51,538 bases of DNA from a virus. Shown here piece after piece: positions 6,959-13,246 of the stretch. Under the pieces are notes generated by a model. That model made no database searches and was not told where the DNA came from. It worked only from the letters and a program-made list of their open reading frames with translations. The DNA is taken from positions 1-51,538 of IMG/VR virus record IMGVR_UViG_3300026078_000021, one strand, 5' to 3'. The stretch's first letter is position 1. Each line of letters opens with the position of its first letter. Made by a program: the position numbers and the translations under genes.

Positions 6959-7231
6959 GTGGGTATGTGGCGGTCGACGTTGGGTGCGGCCTCTGCGGTG
7001 CTGGGGGCGTCCTCGGCTCTGGCGGTGCTCACGTTCCTGGTGGCACTCGGGGTTTTCCGGGGTCCGGCGCACATGTCGTGGTCGTGGTCGCTGGCTCTCG
7101 CGGGGGTGCTGGGGGGTGTGCCGGCGGCCCTGGGGTGGCTGCTGGCGATGGTGATCGTGCTGGCGGGGCTGGGGCGAGCGGCGTGGGGATCGGCGCGCCG
7201 GCGCGTCGCGGAGCACCAGAAGAAGGCTTGA
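6959..7231 (+). CDS. small membrane protein
   Basis: A 90-residue protein with two long hydrophobic segments (ASSALAVLTFLVALGVF and LAGVLGGVPAALGWLLAMVIVLAGL) and a basic tail ending in HQKKA. Possible starts are GTG 6959 and ATG 6965; a G-rich stretch upstream suits either. It closes the membrane-protein run. Its end overlaps the promoter at 7228-7256. Confidence 0.6.
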   Translation: MGMWRSTLGAASAVLGASSALAVLTFLVALGVFRGPAHMSWSWSLALAGVLGGVPAALGWLLAMVIVLAGLGRAAWGSARRRVAEHQKKA

Positions 7232-7256
7232 CACAGTTGAGTGACGCGCTTACGGT
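7228..7256 (+). promoter_or_regulatory. rightward sigma70-type promoter
   Basis: TTGACA (7228-7233), a 17-bp spacer and TACGGT (7251-7256). The -35 flank GCTTGACACAG is identical to that of the leftward promoter at 138-166. It serves the gene starting at 7289. Confidence 0.75.
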
Positions 7257-7288
7257 GGCTGTGTCGCCACCGCCTGGAAGGGAGCACC

Positions 7289-7516
7289 ATGACCGCCACC
7301 GACACCCCGCGCACACCCGTCGCCCGGCGCCTCGCCGAGCAAGCCGCCGCCGAACTGCGCGAAGCGCTCACCGCCGCCGGGTTCACCACCGCCGAACTGC
7401 GCAACGTGCGCGGAGACACCACCGCCAGCGCCGAACCGTTCGTCGCCCTCGGGCGCCTGACCCCGGCCGCCGCGCTACGGCTCGCCGAGATAGCGCGCGC
7501 CGGCACCCCGCAGTAA
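7289..7516 (+). CDS. small hypothetical protein
   Basis: A 75-residue Ala- and Arg-rich protein, mostly helical (VARRLAEQAAAELREALTAAG). ATG 7289 was chosen because GGAAGGGAG lies just upstream and a good promoter lies 33 bp before it. No family is recognised. It is followed by a terminator, so it is probably a single-gene transcript. Confidence 0.65.
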   Translation: MTATDTPRTPVARRLAEQAAAELREALTAAGFTTAELRNVRGDTTASAEPFVALGRLTPAAALRLAEIARAGTPQ

Positions 7517-7538
7517 CATCAACGCCAACCCCTCCACA

Positions 7539-7572
7539 CCGCGCGGCCCCGCGTACGGGCGGGGCCGCGCGG
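7539..7572 (+). terminator. GC-rich hairpin after the 7289 gene
   Basis: CCGCGCGGCCCCGC and GGCGGGGCCGCGCGG form a stem of about 14 bp with a short loop. No T-run follows, as is common in high-GC actinobacterial terminators. Confidence 0.6.
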
Positions 7573-7639
7573 CCACCCGACGGCGTGACTCAGCCGGTGT
7601 ACACAGCATTTCGCGGCCACCTCTGGAACTGGACACTGC

Positions 7640-8302
7640 ATGCAGACCCCACCCGCGCGCCACACCGGCGCCCTGCTGATCACACCGCACATCGCCGACA
7701 GCCTGATCGAGCAACACCCCCACTGGCCCACCCGCAAAGACCCCGACCTGGACGTGGTCTTCACCCTCGAATCGCGCAGCGCCAACACCGGCAAAGGCCC
7801 GGTCACGCGCCGCGACGCCACCGCGCTGATCCCCGTGAACGACGAACTGCGCGCAGCGCCACTGATCGCCAAGCAGATCCAAGCCGTCGTCGACCAGTTC
7901 CCGACCCGGACCTTCGCCGGTCACATCCAGGCCACCCCCGACGACGGCACGCTGCCCTGGCGTTACACCGTCAACCGGCGCACACGCACCGTCGAGATCA
8001 TCAAACCCCGGACACTGCTGCTGTGGCCCGGAGACCCCGAGCCCGGCGCGCCGCCGCGCACGCCCAGCGGCCTGGCCCGACGGATCATGGCGTTCTTCCA
8101 GGCGCACCCCGGGGAGTTTTTCCACGGCGCGGAAGTCGCCCGGCGCCTTAAATCCCCGCCCGCGTCCCTGTCCAACGCGATGCGCCGCCTGCACGAGCAA
8201 GGGTTGCTGGACGAACAGTGGAATCTGTTGCCGACCGGGCGGGCCACGACCCGCGTGCACCAGTACCGCGTCACCGCCAAGGGCCTGGCGTGGCGCGCCT
8301 AG
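7640..8302 (+). CDS. protein with C-terminal winged-helix domain
   Basis: A 220-residue protein. The first 130 residues form a mixed domain of unknown type (DVVFTLESRSANTGKGPVTR, then LPWRYTVNRRTRTVEIIKPR). Residues about 145-218 look like a winged helix: IMAFFQAHPGEFFHGAEVARRL, SPPASLSNAMRRLHEQGLL, then a wing VHQYRVTAKG. It probably binds DNA. It overlaps the next gene slightly (GTG at 8290). Confidence 0.65.
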   Translation: MQTPPARHTGALLITPHIADSLIEQHPHWPTRKDPDLDVVFTLESRSANTGKGPVTRRDATALIPVNDELRAAPLIAKQIQAVVDQFPTRTFAGHIQATPDDGTLPWRYTVNRRTRTVEIIKPRTLLLWPGDPEPGAPPRTPSGLARRIMAFFQAHPGEFFHGAEVARRLKSPPASLSNAMRRLHEQGLLDEQWNLLPTGRATTRVHQYRVTAKGLAWRA

Positions 8303-8529
8303 CCCCCGGGGTGGGGGAGGGCGCGTACCTGCTGGCGCACTGGCTGGAGCACTACCTGGACGATTGCCCCGGCGGGGTGTTCCCCGAAGACCTCGTGCTG
8401 CGCAGCGGCGCGTTCGTGCAGGCGCATTTCCCCGAGTACACGGCCGCGCTGCGAACGCAGCGCACCGACACCCAGCAGCTGCTGCGCGCGGTGGGCGCCG
8501 TGTGGGCCGATACCGGGGAGACGGTATGA
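8290..8529 (+). CDS. small hypothetical protein
   Basis: A 79-residue protein starting at GTG 8290, inside the end of the previous gene. It has two helical stretches (GAYLLAHWLEHYLDDC and TDTQQLLRAVGAVWADTG). Its stop overlaps the ATG of the metallophosphoesterase (ATGA at 8526-8529), so the two are probably translated together. No family is recognised. Confidence 0.55.
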   Translation: MARLAPGVGEGAYLLAHWLEHYLDDCPGGVFPEDLVLRSGAFVQAHFPEYTAALRTQRTDTQQLLRAVGAVWADTGETV

Positions 8530-9392
8530 GAATCCTGCTCGCGGGCGACACCCACCGCAACCCCCATCACCTGCTGTACCTGCTGGGTATCGCGGTCGAC
8601 GAGGGAGTAACGATCGTGTTCGTGGTCGGTGACTTCGGCGCGCTGGAGCACACCAGCAAAGGGGCTGAGTTCTTCGAAACCACCCAGCATTACGCGCAGC
8701 AGTGCGGTATCACCGTGTACTTCCTCGACGGCAACCACGACAAGACTTCCCTGGTGATCGAGCGTTACGCCGACCGGCTCGACGAGGAGGGGTTCCTCAT
8801 CTGCCGGCCCCGGGTGCGTTACGCGCCGCGCGGGCACCGCTGGAGTTGGGGCGGTGTGCGGTTCATGGCGTTCGGCGGCGCGTACAGCGTGGATAAGATG
8901 CTGCGCCTGGAATGGGAGCACCGCGAGCGCAAACGCCGCATGGAACGGGTCGTCAAATACGGCTCGACGGTCAACCCGGACACCTCGGGCATGCACTGGT
9001 TCCCCGAGGAGCAGGCCACCGAGCAGGACGTGCAGCGTATCCTGGCGGCCGACTCCTCCCCGATCGACGTGCTGCTCACCCACGACAAACCGAACGGTGC
9101 CACGCCGCCGGGCTGGACGTACAACCAGCCGGATGAGTGCTATCCGAATCAGGAACGCATTCAGCGCCTGGCGGAGGCGCTGCGCCCGAAACTGCTGGTG
9201 CACGGGCATCTGCACTACCCGTATCAGCAACTGGTCCCGATCGGCGGCGCCGCGCGGATGCAGGTGATCGGCTTGGACTGCGACGGCCCGAGCTTCTATC
9301 CTCACTATGATCCGACGAATTCGTGGATGGTCCTGGACCTGGACGAGCCCCCGTATCCCCTGGAGGCGGCAGATGGCGTACCGACGGCGTGA
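8526..9392 (+). CDS. calcineurin-like metallophosphoesterase
   Basis: A 288-residue protein with the full metal-ligand set of the family in order: GDTH at 7-10, GDFG at 35-38, GNHD at 69-72, LLTHDKP near 184 and HGHLH near 222. Enzymes of this fold hydrolyse phosphomono- or diesters with two metal ions; substrates range from nucleotides and RNA ends to phosphoproteins. Actinophages often carry such a gene among early functions, where roles in nucleotide or nucleic-acid end processing have been suggested. The substrate cannot be read from the sequence. The start is set by the 4-bp overlap with the upstream stop. Confidence 0.88.
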   Translation: MRILLAGDTHRNPHHLLYLLGIAVDEGVTIVFVVGDFGALEHTSKGAEFFETTQHYAQQCGITVYFLDGNHDKTSLVIERYADRLDEEGFLICRPRVRYAPRGHRWSWGGVRFMAFGGAYSVDKMLRLEWEHRERKRRMERVVKYGSTVNPDTSGMHWFPEEQATEQDVQRILAADSSPIDVLLTHDKPNGATPPGWTYNQPDECYPNQERIQRLAEALRPKLLVHGHLHYPYQQLVPIGGAARMQVIGLDCDGPSFYPHYDPTNSWMVLDLDEPPYPLEAADGVPTA

Positions 9393-9777
9393 CCCGACCG
9401 CCAACACCGGGTGCGTCCGCTGGCCGGTAGACCAACCGGGCGTCATCGACACCGGCGAGGGCGGCATGAGCGTCTACGCGTTCTGGACTCAGGCACCCGA
9501 CTTCGACAGGGAAGACTTCGTCGTGTGCTGCGAGGGTTTCGAGCTGCGCGCCGAACTGCGCGACACCCCGATCAGTCCCGACCCACAGCGGTTCGAGCGC
9601 AACCTGCTCGGGGCGCTGCTGCTGGGTACCAGCGGAGGCTCCTGGTTCGACCACGCCGCCGACCGAACCTGGCAGGCCGCCACGGGCGATCTGACCGAGG
9701 CGGGCCAGATCGCCGTCGCAACGCTGAGCCGGATCTACGGCCGGGAGGCGACATTGTTCACCGCCCTGGACACCTAG
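9373..9777 (+). CDS. hypothetical protein
   Basis: A 134-residue protein starting at ATG 9373 inside the end of the phosphoesterase gene, with GGAGG upstream. The middle reads as a small mixed fold (FWTQAPDFDREDFVVCCEGFE, then LLGALLLGTSGGSWFDHAAD). No family is recognised. The overlap ties it to the upstream gene. Confidence 0.6.
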   Translation: MAYRRRDPTANTGCVRWPVDQPGVIDTGEGGMSVYAFWTQAPDFDREDFVVCCEGFELRAELRDTPISPDPQRFERNLLGALLLGTSGGSWFDHAADRTWQAATGDLTEAGQIAVATLSRIYGREATLFTALDT

Positions 9778-9784
9778 TCGCCCG

Positions 9785-9813
9785 GTGACAGAGCCCTTCG
9801 TCAATGATACAAA
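9785..9813 (+). promoter_or_regulatory. promoter for a probable leaderless winged-helix gene
   Basis: GTGACA (9785-9790), a 17-bp spacer and TACAAA (9808-9813), then 7 nt to ATG 9821. It argues for a start at 9821 rather than the in-frame GTG at 9785, which lies within the promoter itself. Confidence 0.55.
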
Positions 9814-9820
9814 TGTGTTC

Positions 9821-10111
9821 ATGCGTGAACCGATCCAAGTCACCCACAACACCGTGCCTTTGCTGCGCGCCCTGTGCGAACAGCGCCGACTGTGGTACGG
9901 CTACGAACTCGCGCAGCACACCGGCCTGCGCAGCGCCACCCTCGGCGTCCTACTGCACAGGCTGGTGGAAATCGGTTGGGCCGCCCGTCAGCAGGAGAGC
10001 GAGCAGGCGTGGCGCGCACGCCGGGCCCGCACCGCACGCCGCACGTACTTCATACTCACCGACGAGGGCGCCACCGGCGCCCGGCGCATCCTGAAGGACC
10101 AAGACAGATGA
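9821..10111 (+). CDS. winged-helix DNA-binding protein (PadR/MarR-like)
   Basis: A 96-residue protein that is almost only a winged helix: VPLLRALCEQRRLWYGYELAQ, recognition segment LRSATLGVLLHRLVEIGW, then an Arg-rich wing and RRTYFILTDEGATGARRIL. This is the pattern of small PadR- or MarR-like regulators, which bind as dimers. The probable leaderless start suggests expression early, or as a lone regulator. Its targets are unknown. Confidence 0.75.
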   Translation: MREPIQVTHNTVPLLRALCEQRRLWYGYELAQHTGLRSATLGVLLHRLVEIGWAARQQESEQAWRARRARTARRTYFILTDEGATGARRILKDQDR

Positions 10112-10173
10112 AACACCCCACCCCCTCCTAGTGGGCTTGAGCCGGAGACGCCGGCCGCCCCGAGAGGGAAAGC

Positions 10174-10617
10174 ATGTCGCGCACCGCGCACCACGTGCGG
10201 TACGAGCACTGGAACATCCGCCGCCCCGACTACTACTGGGCGCCGCGCTGGCGCCTGGAGGCAGGGGTCGAGTTCTACCCGCACCGCAAAAGCGGCGGCG
10301 GCGGGTGGGTTCTGGCCCGGCACGAGGAGATCCTGGGCAACGTCGTCTACGACCTGCGCTACTACGCCGGGTGCAAGCGCGTCCCGCGCAAGATCGTGCG
10401 CCGCACCCCGGACTGGGGCGGCTGGCCCTACGCCTGGGGGCACGGCGGGATGGCGGGTGTCAAGCACTGGGCCGACCAGATCGAAGGCGGCATTCGGGCC
10501 GCCGCCCGCGACTACGCCCGCGCCGCCGTCAAAACCCACCGCGCCGGCGGCGACGTCGAAGAACTGCTGGAACCGGACGGGCGCACCCGGGGCAGCGCGC
10601 TGTACGAGGCGTGGTAG
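10174..10617 (+). CDS. hypothetical protein
   Basis: A 147-residue protein rich in Trp, Tyr and Arg (YYWAPRWRLEAGVEFYPHR, WGGWPYAWGHGG), with a helical C-terminus. GAGAGGG precedes ATG 10174. No family is recognised. It is the last + strand gene of the left block and converges on the late operon at the terminator at 10658-10705. Confidence 0.6.
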   Translation: MSRTAHHVRYEHWNIRRPDYYWAPRWRLEAGVEFYPHRKSGGGGWVLARHEEILGNVVYDLRYYAGCKRVPRKIVRRTPDWGGWPYAWGHGGMAGVKHWADQIEGGIRAAARDYARAAVKTHRAGGDVEELLEPDGRTRGSALYEAW

Positions 10618-10657
10618 CATCACCGGCACAGGCTAAGGGACGCACCGAAACGCAAAA

Positions 10658-10705
10658 AAGGCGGCGACCGGCCTCCGGGGTTATCCGGGAGCCGGTCGCC
10701 GCCTT
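10658..10705 (-). terminator. terminator of the leftward late block
   Basis: A 15-bp perfect stem (AAGGCGGCGACCGGC / GCCGGTCGCCGCCTT). On the - strand it is followed by TTTTTTGCG, a classic intrinsic terminator. The stem overlaps the stop codon of the DUF397 gene. It ends leftward late transcription and keeps it from the opposed early genes. Confidence 0.85.
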
Positions 10706-10901
10706 ATGCGGTCACAGGGGTGTGGGTGTCGTACTTGCCGCGTTTGACGTCCTCGACGAACTTGAGCCATGTGCCGGGCGTGAACCACAACGCGCCGTTA
10801 CCGTGCAGTTTGGAGTCGAGCAGGGCCACGCCGTCGGGCAGCAGCGCGACCTCGATCGCCTCGTTGTGGGTGCCCGAACCCAGTTTCACGATAGTACTCA
10901 T
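10704..10901 (-). CDS. DUF397-family protein
   Basis: A 65-residue protein resembling the DUF397 family (KLGSGTHNEAIEVALLPDG, ALLDSKLHGNGALWFTP, then a C-terminal helix). In Streptomyces these small proteins are usually paired with an XRE-type regulator and affect its activity. None is adjacent here, although an XRE protein lies at 41344-41823. On the - strand TACCAT (10913-10908) lies 6 nt before ATG 10901 without a ribosome binding site, which suggests a leaderless start; ATG 10907 is the alternative. A TTGACA box lies further upstream near 10940-10945. It may be transcribed apart from the lysis genes. Confidence 0.75.
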   Translation of the reverse strand: MSTIVKLGSGTHNEAIEVALLPDGVALLDSKLHGNGALWFTPGTWLKFVEDVKRGKYDTHTPVTA

Positions 10902-10955
10902 GGCCATATGGTAACACCCTGATTAAAGGCGCGCCACCCTGTCAAGTCAAGGGGT

Positions 10956-11963
10956 TCACACGTGGAGCGCTGCGGAGGTCACCGGGCCCACGATCCCGTC
11001 CACCATCAGGTGTTTAGCGGTCTGGAACCGGCACACCGCCGCCTCTGTCAGATCCCCTGCCACCCCGTCAAGCGGGCCCGGGGAGAACCCGGCGGCCAGC
11101 AACGCGGTCTGCACCCGCGCCACCCACTCGTCCAGCGCCGTCCACGTGCGCGGACCCGCGACCCCGTCCGCCCACTGCACCTGCGCCAAGTGCGCCTGCT
11201 GCCATTCCACCAGCGCGCCGTGGGTACGCGGCCCGAACGCCCCGTCCGCCGGCCCCGGCCAGCACCCGGCCATCGCCAAATCCCGCTGCAACCGCATCAC
11301 CAGCGGGCCACTGGCCCCCTCACGCACCGTCGCGGGCACGCCCGGTGGCACCTCTACCGGGCTGCTCGACTCCCACTGGCCGAACGCCTGCGCCGTCGCC
11401 TCGTCCAGATCCACATCCGCGTCCGCGACCTTCTGCTCCACCGCGACCTGCCGGATCAGCGCGCGGCTCTCCCACCGGCCGCCCGACCAGGCGTAGGTCT
11501 GCCACAGGTGCGCGAACCCCGCGTCGGCAGCGGCCTTGACCACCTCGTAGCCGCCGTACACCCCGACCCGTGCGTGCGAGCCCTCGGCGTCGGCCGCCCC
11601 GTGCAGGAAATCGAGTACCGCCGTCACCTGCGTAGCGTCAGCGTCGAAATCCGCCGAGTAGTAGATCGGGATGTCCGGGGGCGCGCCGACGGAGGTGGCC
11701 TGCGCGCGCGCGTTGCGCGCGGTGGACAGGCCCGCCGCGTAGCCGCCGAGCATGAAATTCGCGGTGCTCTCGTAGTTCAGGACGATCGCGATGCCGGCCG
11801 CGTGCAACTGCGCCGCCTCGACCGCCGTGAGGTCTTTGCTGTTGTGGTAGCCGGACGTCCCGTCGCTGGAGAGGTACCGGCACGCGAATTTCACGCCGGC
11901 CTGCGCGAGCGCACCGGGAGCCGGGCGCGCGAAAGAGTAGTCGACGCCGGAGATAGCCGTCAT
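10956..11963 (-). CDS. endolysin: DUF1906 glycoside-hydrolase-like domain plus peptidoglycan-binding repeats
   Basis: A 335-residue protein. Residues 1 to about 190 match the DUF1906/Rv2525c-like TIM-barrel group: GVDYSFARP at the start, CRYLSSDG, VLNYEST, and YYSADFDAD with acidic residues at strand ends. Two PG_binding_1 type repeats follow (about 208-265, LQRDLAMAGCWPGPADGAFGP, and about 272-335, VQTALLAAGFSPGPLDG). It should cleave or bind host cell wall at lysis. ATG 11963 was chosen because the fold begins there and AAAGGCG lies upstream. The two holin-type genes next to it complete a lysis cassette. Confidence 0.85.
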   Translation of the reverse strand: MTAISGVDYSFARPAPGALAQAGVKFACRYLSSDGTSGYHNSKDLTAVEAAQLHAAGIAIVLNYESTANFMLGGYAAGLSTARNARAQATSVGAPPDIPIYYSADFDADATQVTAVLDFLHGAADAEGSHARVGVYGGYEVVKAAADAGFAHLWQTYAWSGGRWESRALIRQVAVEQKVADADVDLDEATAQAFGQWESSSPVEVPPGVPATVREGASGPLVMRLQRDLAMAGCWPGPADGAFGPRTHGALVEWQQAHLAQVQWADGVAGPRTWTALDEWVARVQTALLAAGFSPGPLDGVAGDLTEAAVCRFQTAKHLMVDGIVGPVTSAALHV

Positions 11964-11973
11964 AGCAACGCCT

Positions 11974-12405
11974 TTACGTGTTGGAGTGGGCCTGGGCGTG
12001 ATCGTCCTGGGCGTCCAGATGCGCGTGCAGGCCCGCCAGCTCGTGCAAAATCGCCTCGGTGTCGCGGTAGGTGTCCTGTGCACGCCGGTCAGACGCTTTG
12101 GCCTGCGCGTTCTGCCCGACGATGATCACGGGCAGCAAGACGAGCTGGAGGAAATTACTGGATACCCAGGCGATGATGATCGTCAGGTTGTGGGAGGCGA
12201 TCGCGGAGGGCAGCGAGAGCAGCGCCAGCAGCGTGAAGCAGTAGGCGCAGCTCATCGTGCCCACCAGCAGCGTGATGCGCAGCGCGAGGTTCGCGTTGAA
12301 GCGTTGCCACGCGGTGCGCCGGGGGTACTGCTCGGCGCTCGTCGCCGGCCCGGGTGAGCGCCGCTGCGCGATATGCGGGTGGGGGACGTGCCGGTACAGG
12401 CTCAC
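11974..12405 (-). CDS. membrane protein, candidate holin
   Basis: A 143-residue protein. GTG 12405 overlaps the stop of the upstream gene (GTGA). Two hydrophobic spans are seen (ITLLVGTMSCAYCFTLLALLS and LTIIIAWVSSNFLQLVLLPVII), with a basic N-terminus and a charged, probably coiled-coil tail (DTYRDTEAILHELAGLHAHL). Two spans, small size and position just before the endolysin fit a holin, which would form membrane holes to release the enzyme. Confidence 0.7.
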   Translation of the reverse strand: MSLYRHVPHPHIAQRRSPGPATSAEQYPRRTAWQRFNANLALRITLLVGTMSCAYCFTLLALLSLPSAIASHNLTIIIAWVSSNFLQLVLLPVIIVGQNAQAKASDRRAQDTYRDTEAILHELAGLHAHLDAQDDHAQAHSNT

Positions 12406-12701
12406 AGCGCGCCCCCGTGCAGGACTACCGCCAGCACCACGCCGGTGATCGCGACCAGCAGCGGCAGCAGCCAACGCCAATGCTCCTGGCGTTCGCGTTG
12501 CGCACTGCGGGTGGCGTTGCGCGCGGTCTGGTCGGACTCCACGCGCCGCTCCAGCGTGTCGACCCGGTGGTCCAGCGCCGTGAGGTCCGCGCGATCCGCC
12601 TTCAGGTTCAGCACGGTGAACATCGCGTCGATCTTGCGGTCGAGTTTCTCGATCACTTCCTTGAGCGTGTAGCCCACGTCCGGTCCGTGCGGTTCGCTCA
12701 T
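12402..12701 (-). CDS. coiled-coil protein with C-terminal membrane anchor, second holin-type gene
   Basis: A 99-residue protein. ATG 12701 follows GGAAAGGA. Residues about 10-60 form heptad-like helices (VIEKLDRKIDAMFTVLNL, then LDHRVDTLERRVESDQ). One hydrophobic span near the end (WLLPLLVAITGVVLAVVL) is followed by only a few residues. This layout is common for second lysis-cassette membrane proteins (antiholin or pinholin-like). It is translationally coupled to the next gene. Confidence 0.7.
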   Translation of the reverse strand: MSEPHGPDVGYTLKEVIEKLDRKIDAMFTVLNLKADRADLTALDHRVDTLERRVESDQTARNATRSAQRERQEHWRWLLPLLVAITGVVLAVVLHGGAL

Positions 12702-12750
12702 CGCGTCCTTTCCTCCTCGTGGCGGCGGGATGGGGCAACGAGGGGGCAGG

Positions 12751-13239
12751 CTAGGAGGAGACCCACAGGACGGAGAGAAAACTGTCCTGGTCGACACCGA
12801 TCTGCGTGGCGAGGTTGCCGCCGGTGTTCTGGTATCCCTGGAGTTCCAGGTAGTCGCTCGCCGAGCAGGCCACGATGAACCCGGCCGTGCTGATCGACAC
12901 ACCGTGCGCGGTGGAGGCGGAACCGACGAGGCTATACGGGCCCTGAATCGTCGAGCCGTTCTTGACGATCTTCGCGCCGCGATCGCCGGAGGTGTTCAGA
13001 GCGAACGCGACGGTGCCGGACACAAGGTACTTCCCCGGTACTTGGATCGTGTACCGGGAGTTACTGGTCACATTGGAGTGGCCGCCGTAGTTGTCGATCG
13101 TGGACGAATCAAAACCGATTGATGTCCACGCGTTTGTTGGGACGGTGGTGGTAGCGCTGCTCTGCACCAGCACCGCGATCGGCGGATTAGACAGGAAACT
13201 GCCCTGCGCCAACAGCAGCGTCTCGAAAGTCGAGGCCAC
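12751..13239 (-). CDS. tail-tip protein with C1q/TNF-like domain
   Basis: About 162 residues starting at GTG 13239 (AGGAGG lies only 3 nt upstream; ATG 13266 is an alternative that overlaps the previous gene). The body looks like a C1q-type jelly roll: NAWTSIGFDSSTIDN, YTIQVPGKYLVSGTVAF, RGAKIVKNG, and a closing strand DSFLSVLWVSS. Such trimeric domains occur at the ends of phage fibres, where they can bind the host surface. It follows the propeller-type fibre gene and is the last tail gene. Confidence 0.7.
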   Translation of the reverse strand: MASTFETLLLAQGSFLSNPPIAVLVQSSATTTVPTNAWTSIGFDSSTIDNYGGHSNVTSNSRYTIQVPGKYLVSGTVAFALNTSGDRGAKIVKNGSTIQGPYSLVGSASTAHGVSISTAGFIVACSASDYLELQGYQNTGGNLATQIGVDQDSFLSVLWVSS

Positions 13240-13246
13240 ACCCCTC

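Noticed and set aside
5696-7234. 512-codon - strand open frame across the small membrane genes
   Set aside because: Its product is Arg/His/Pro-rich, without a binding site, while the + strand genes there have coupled starts and membrane-like segments.
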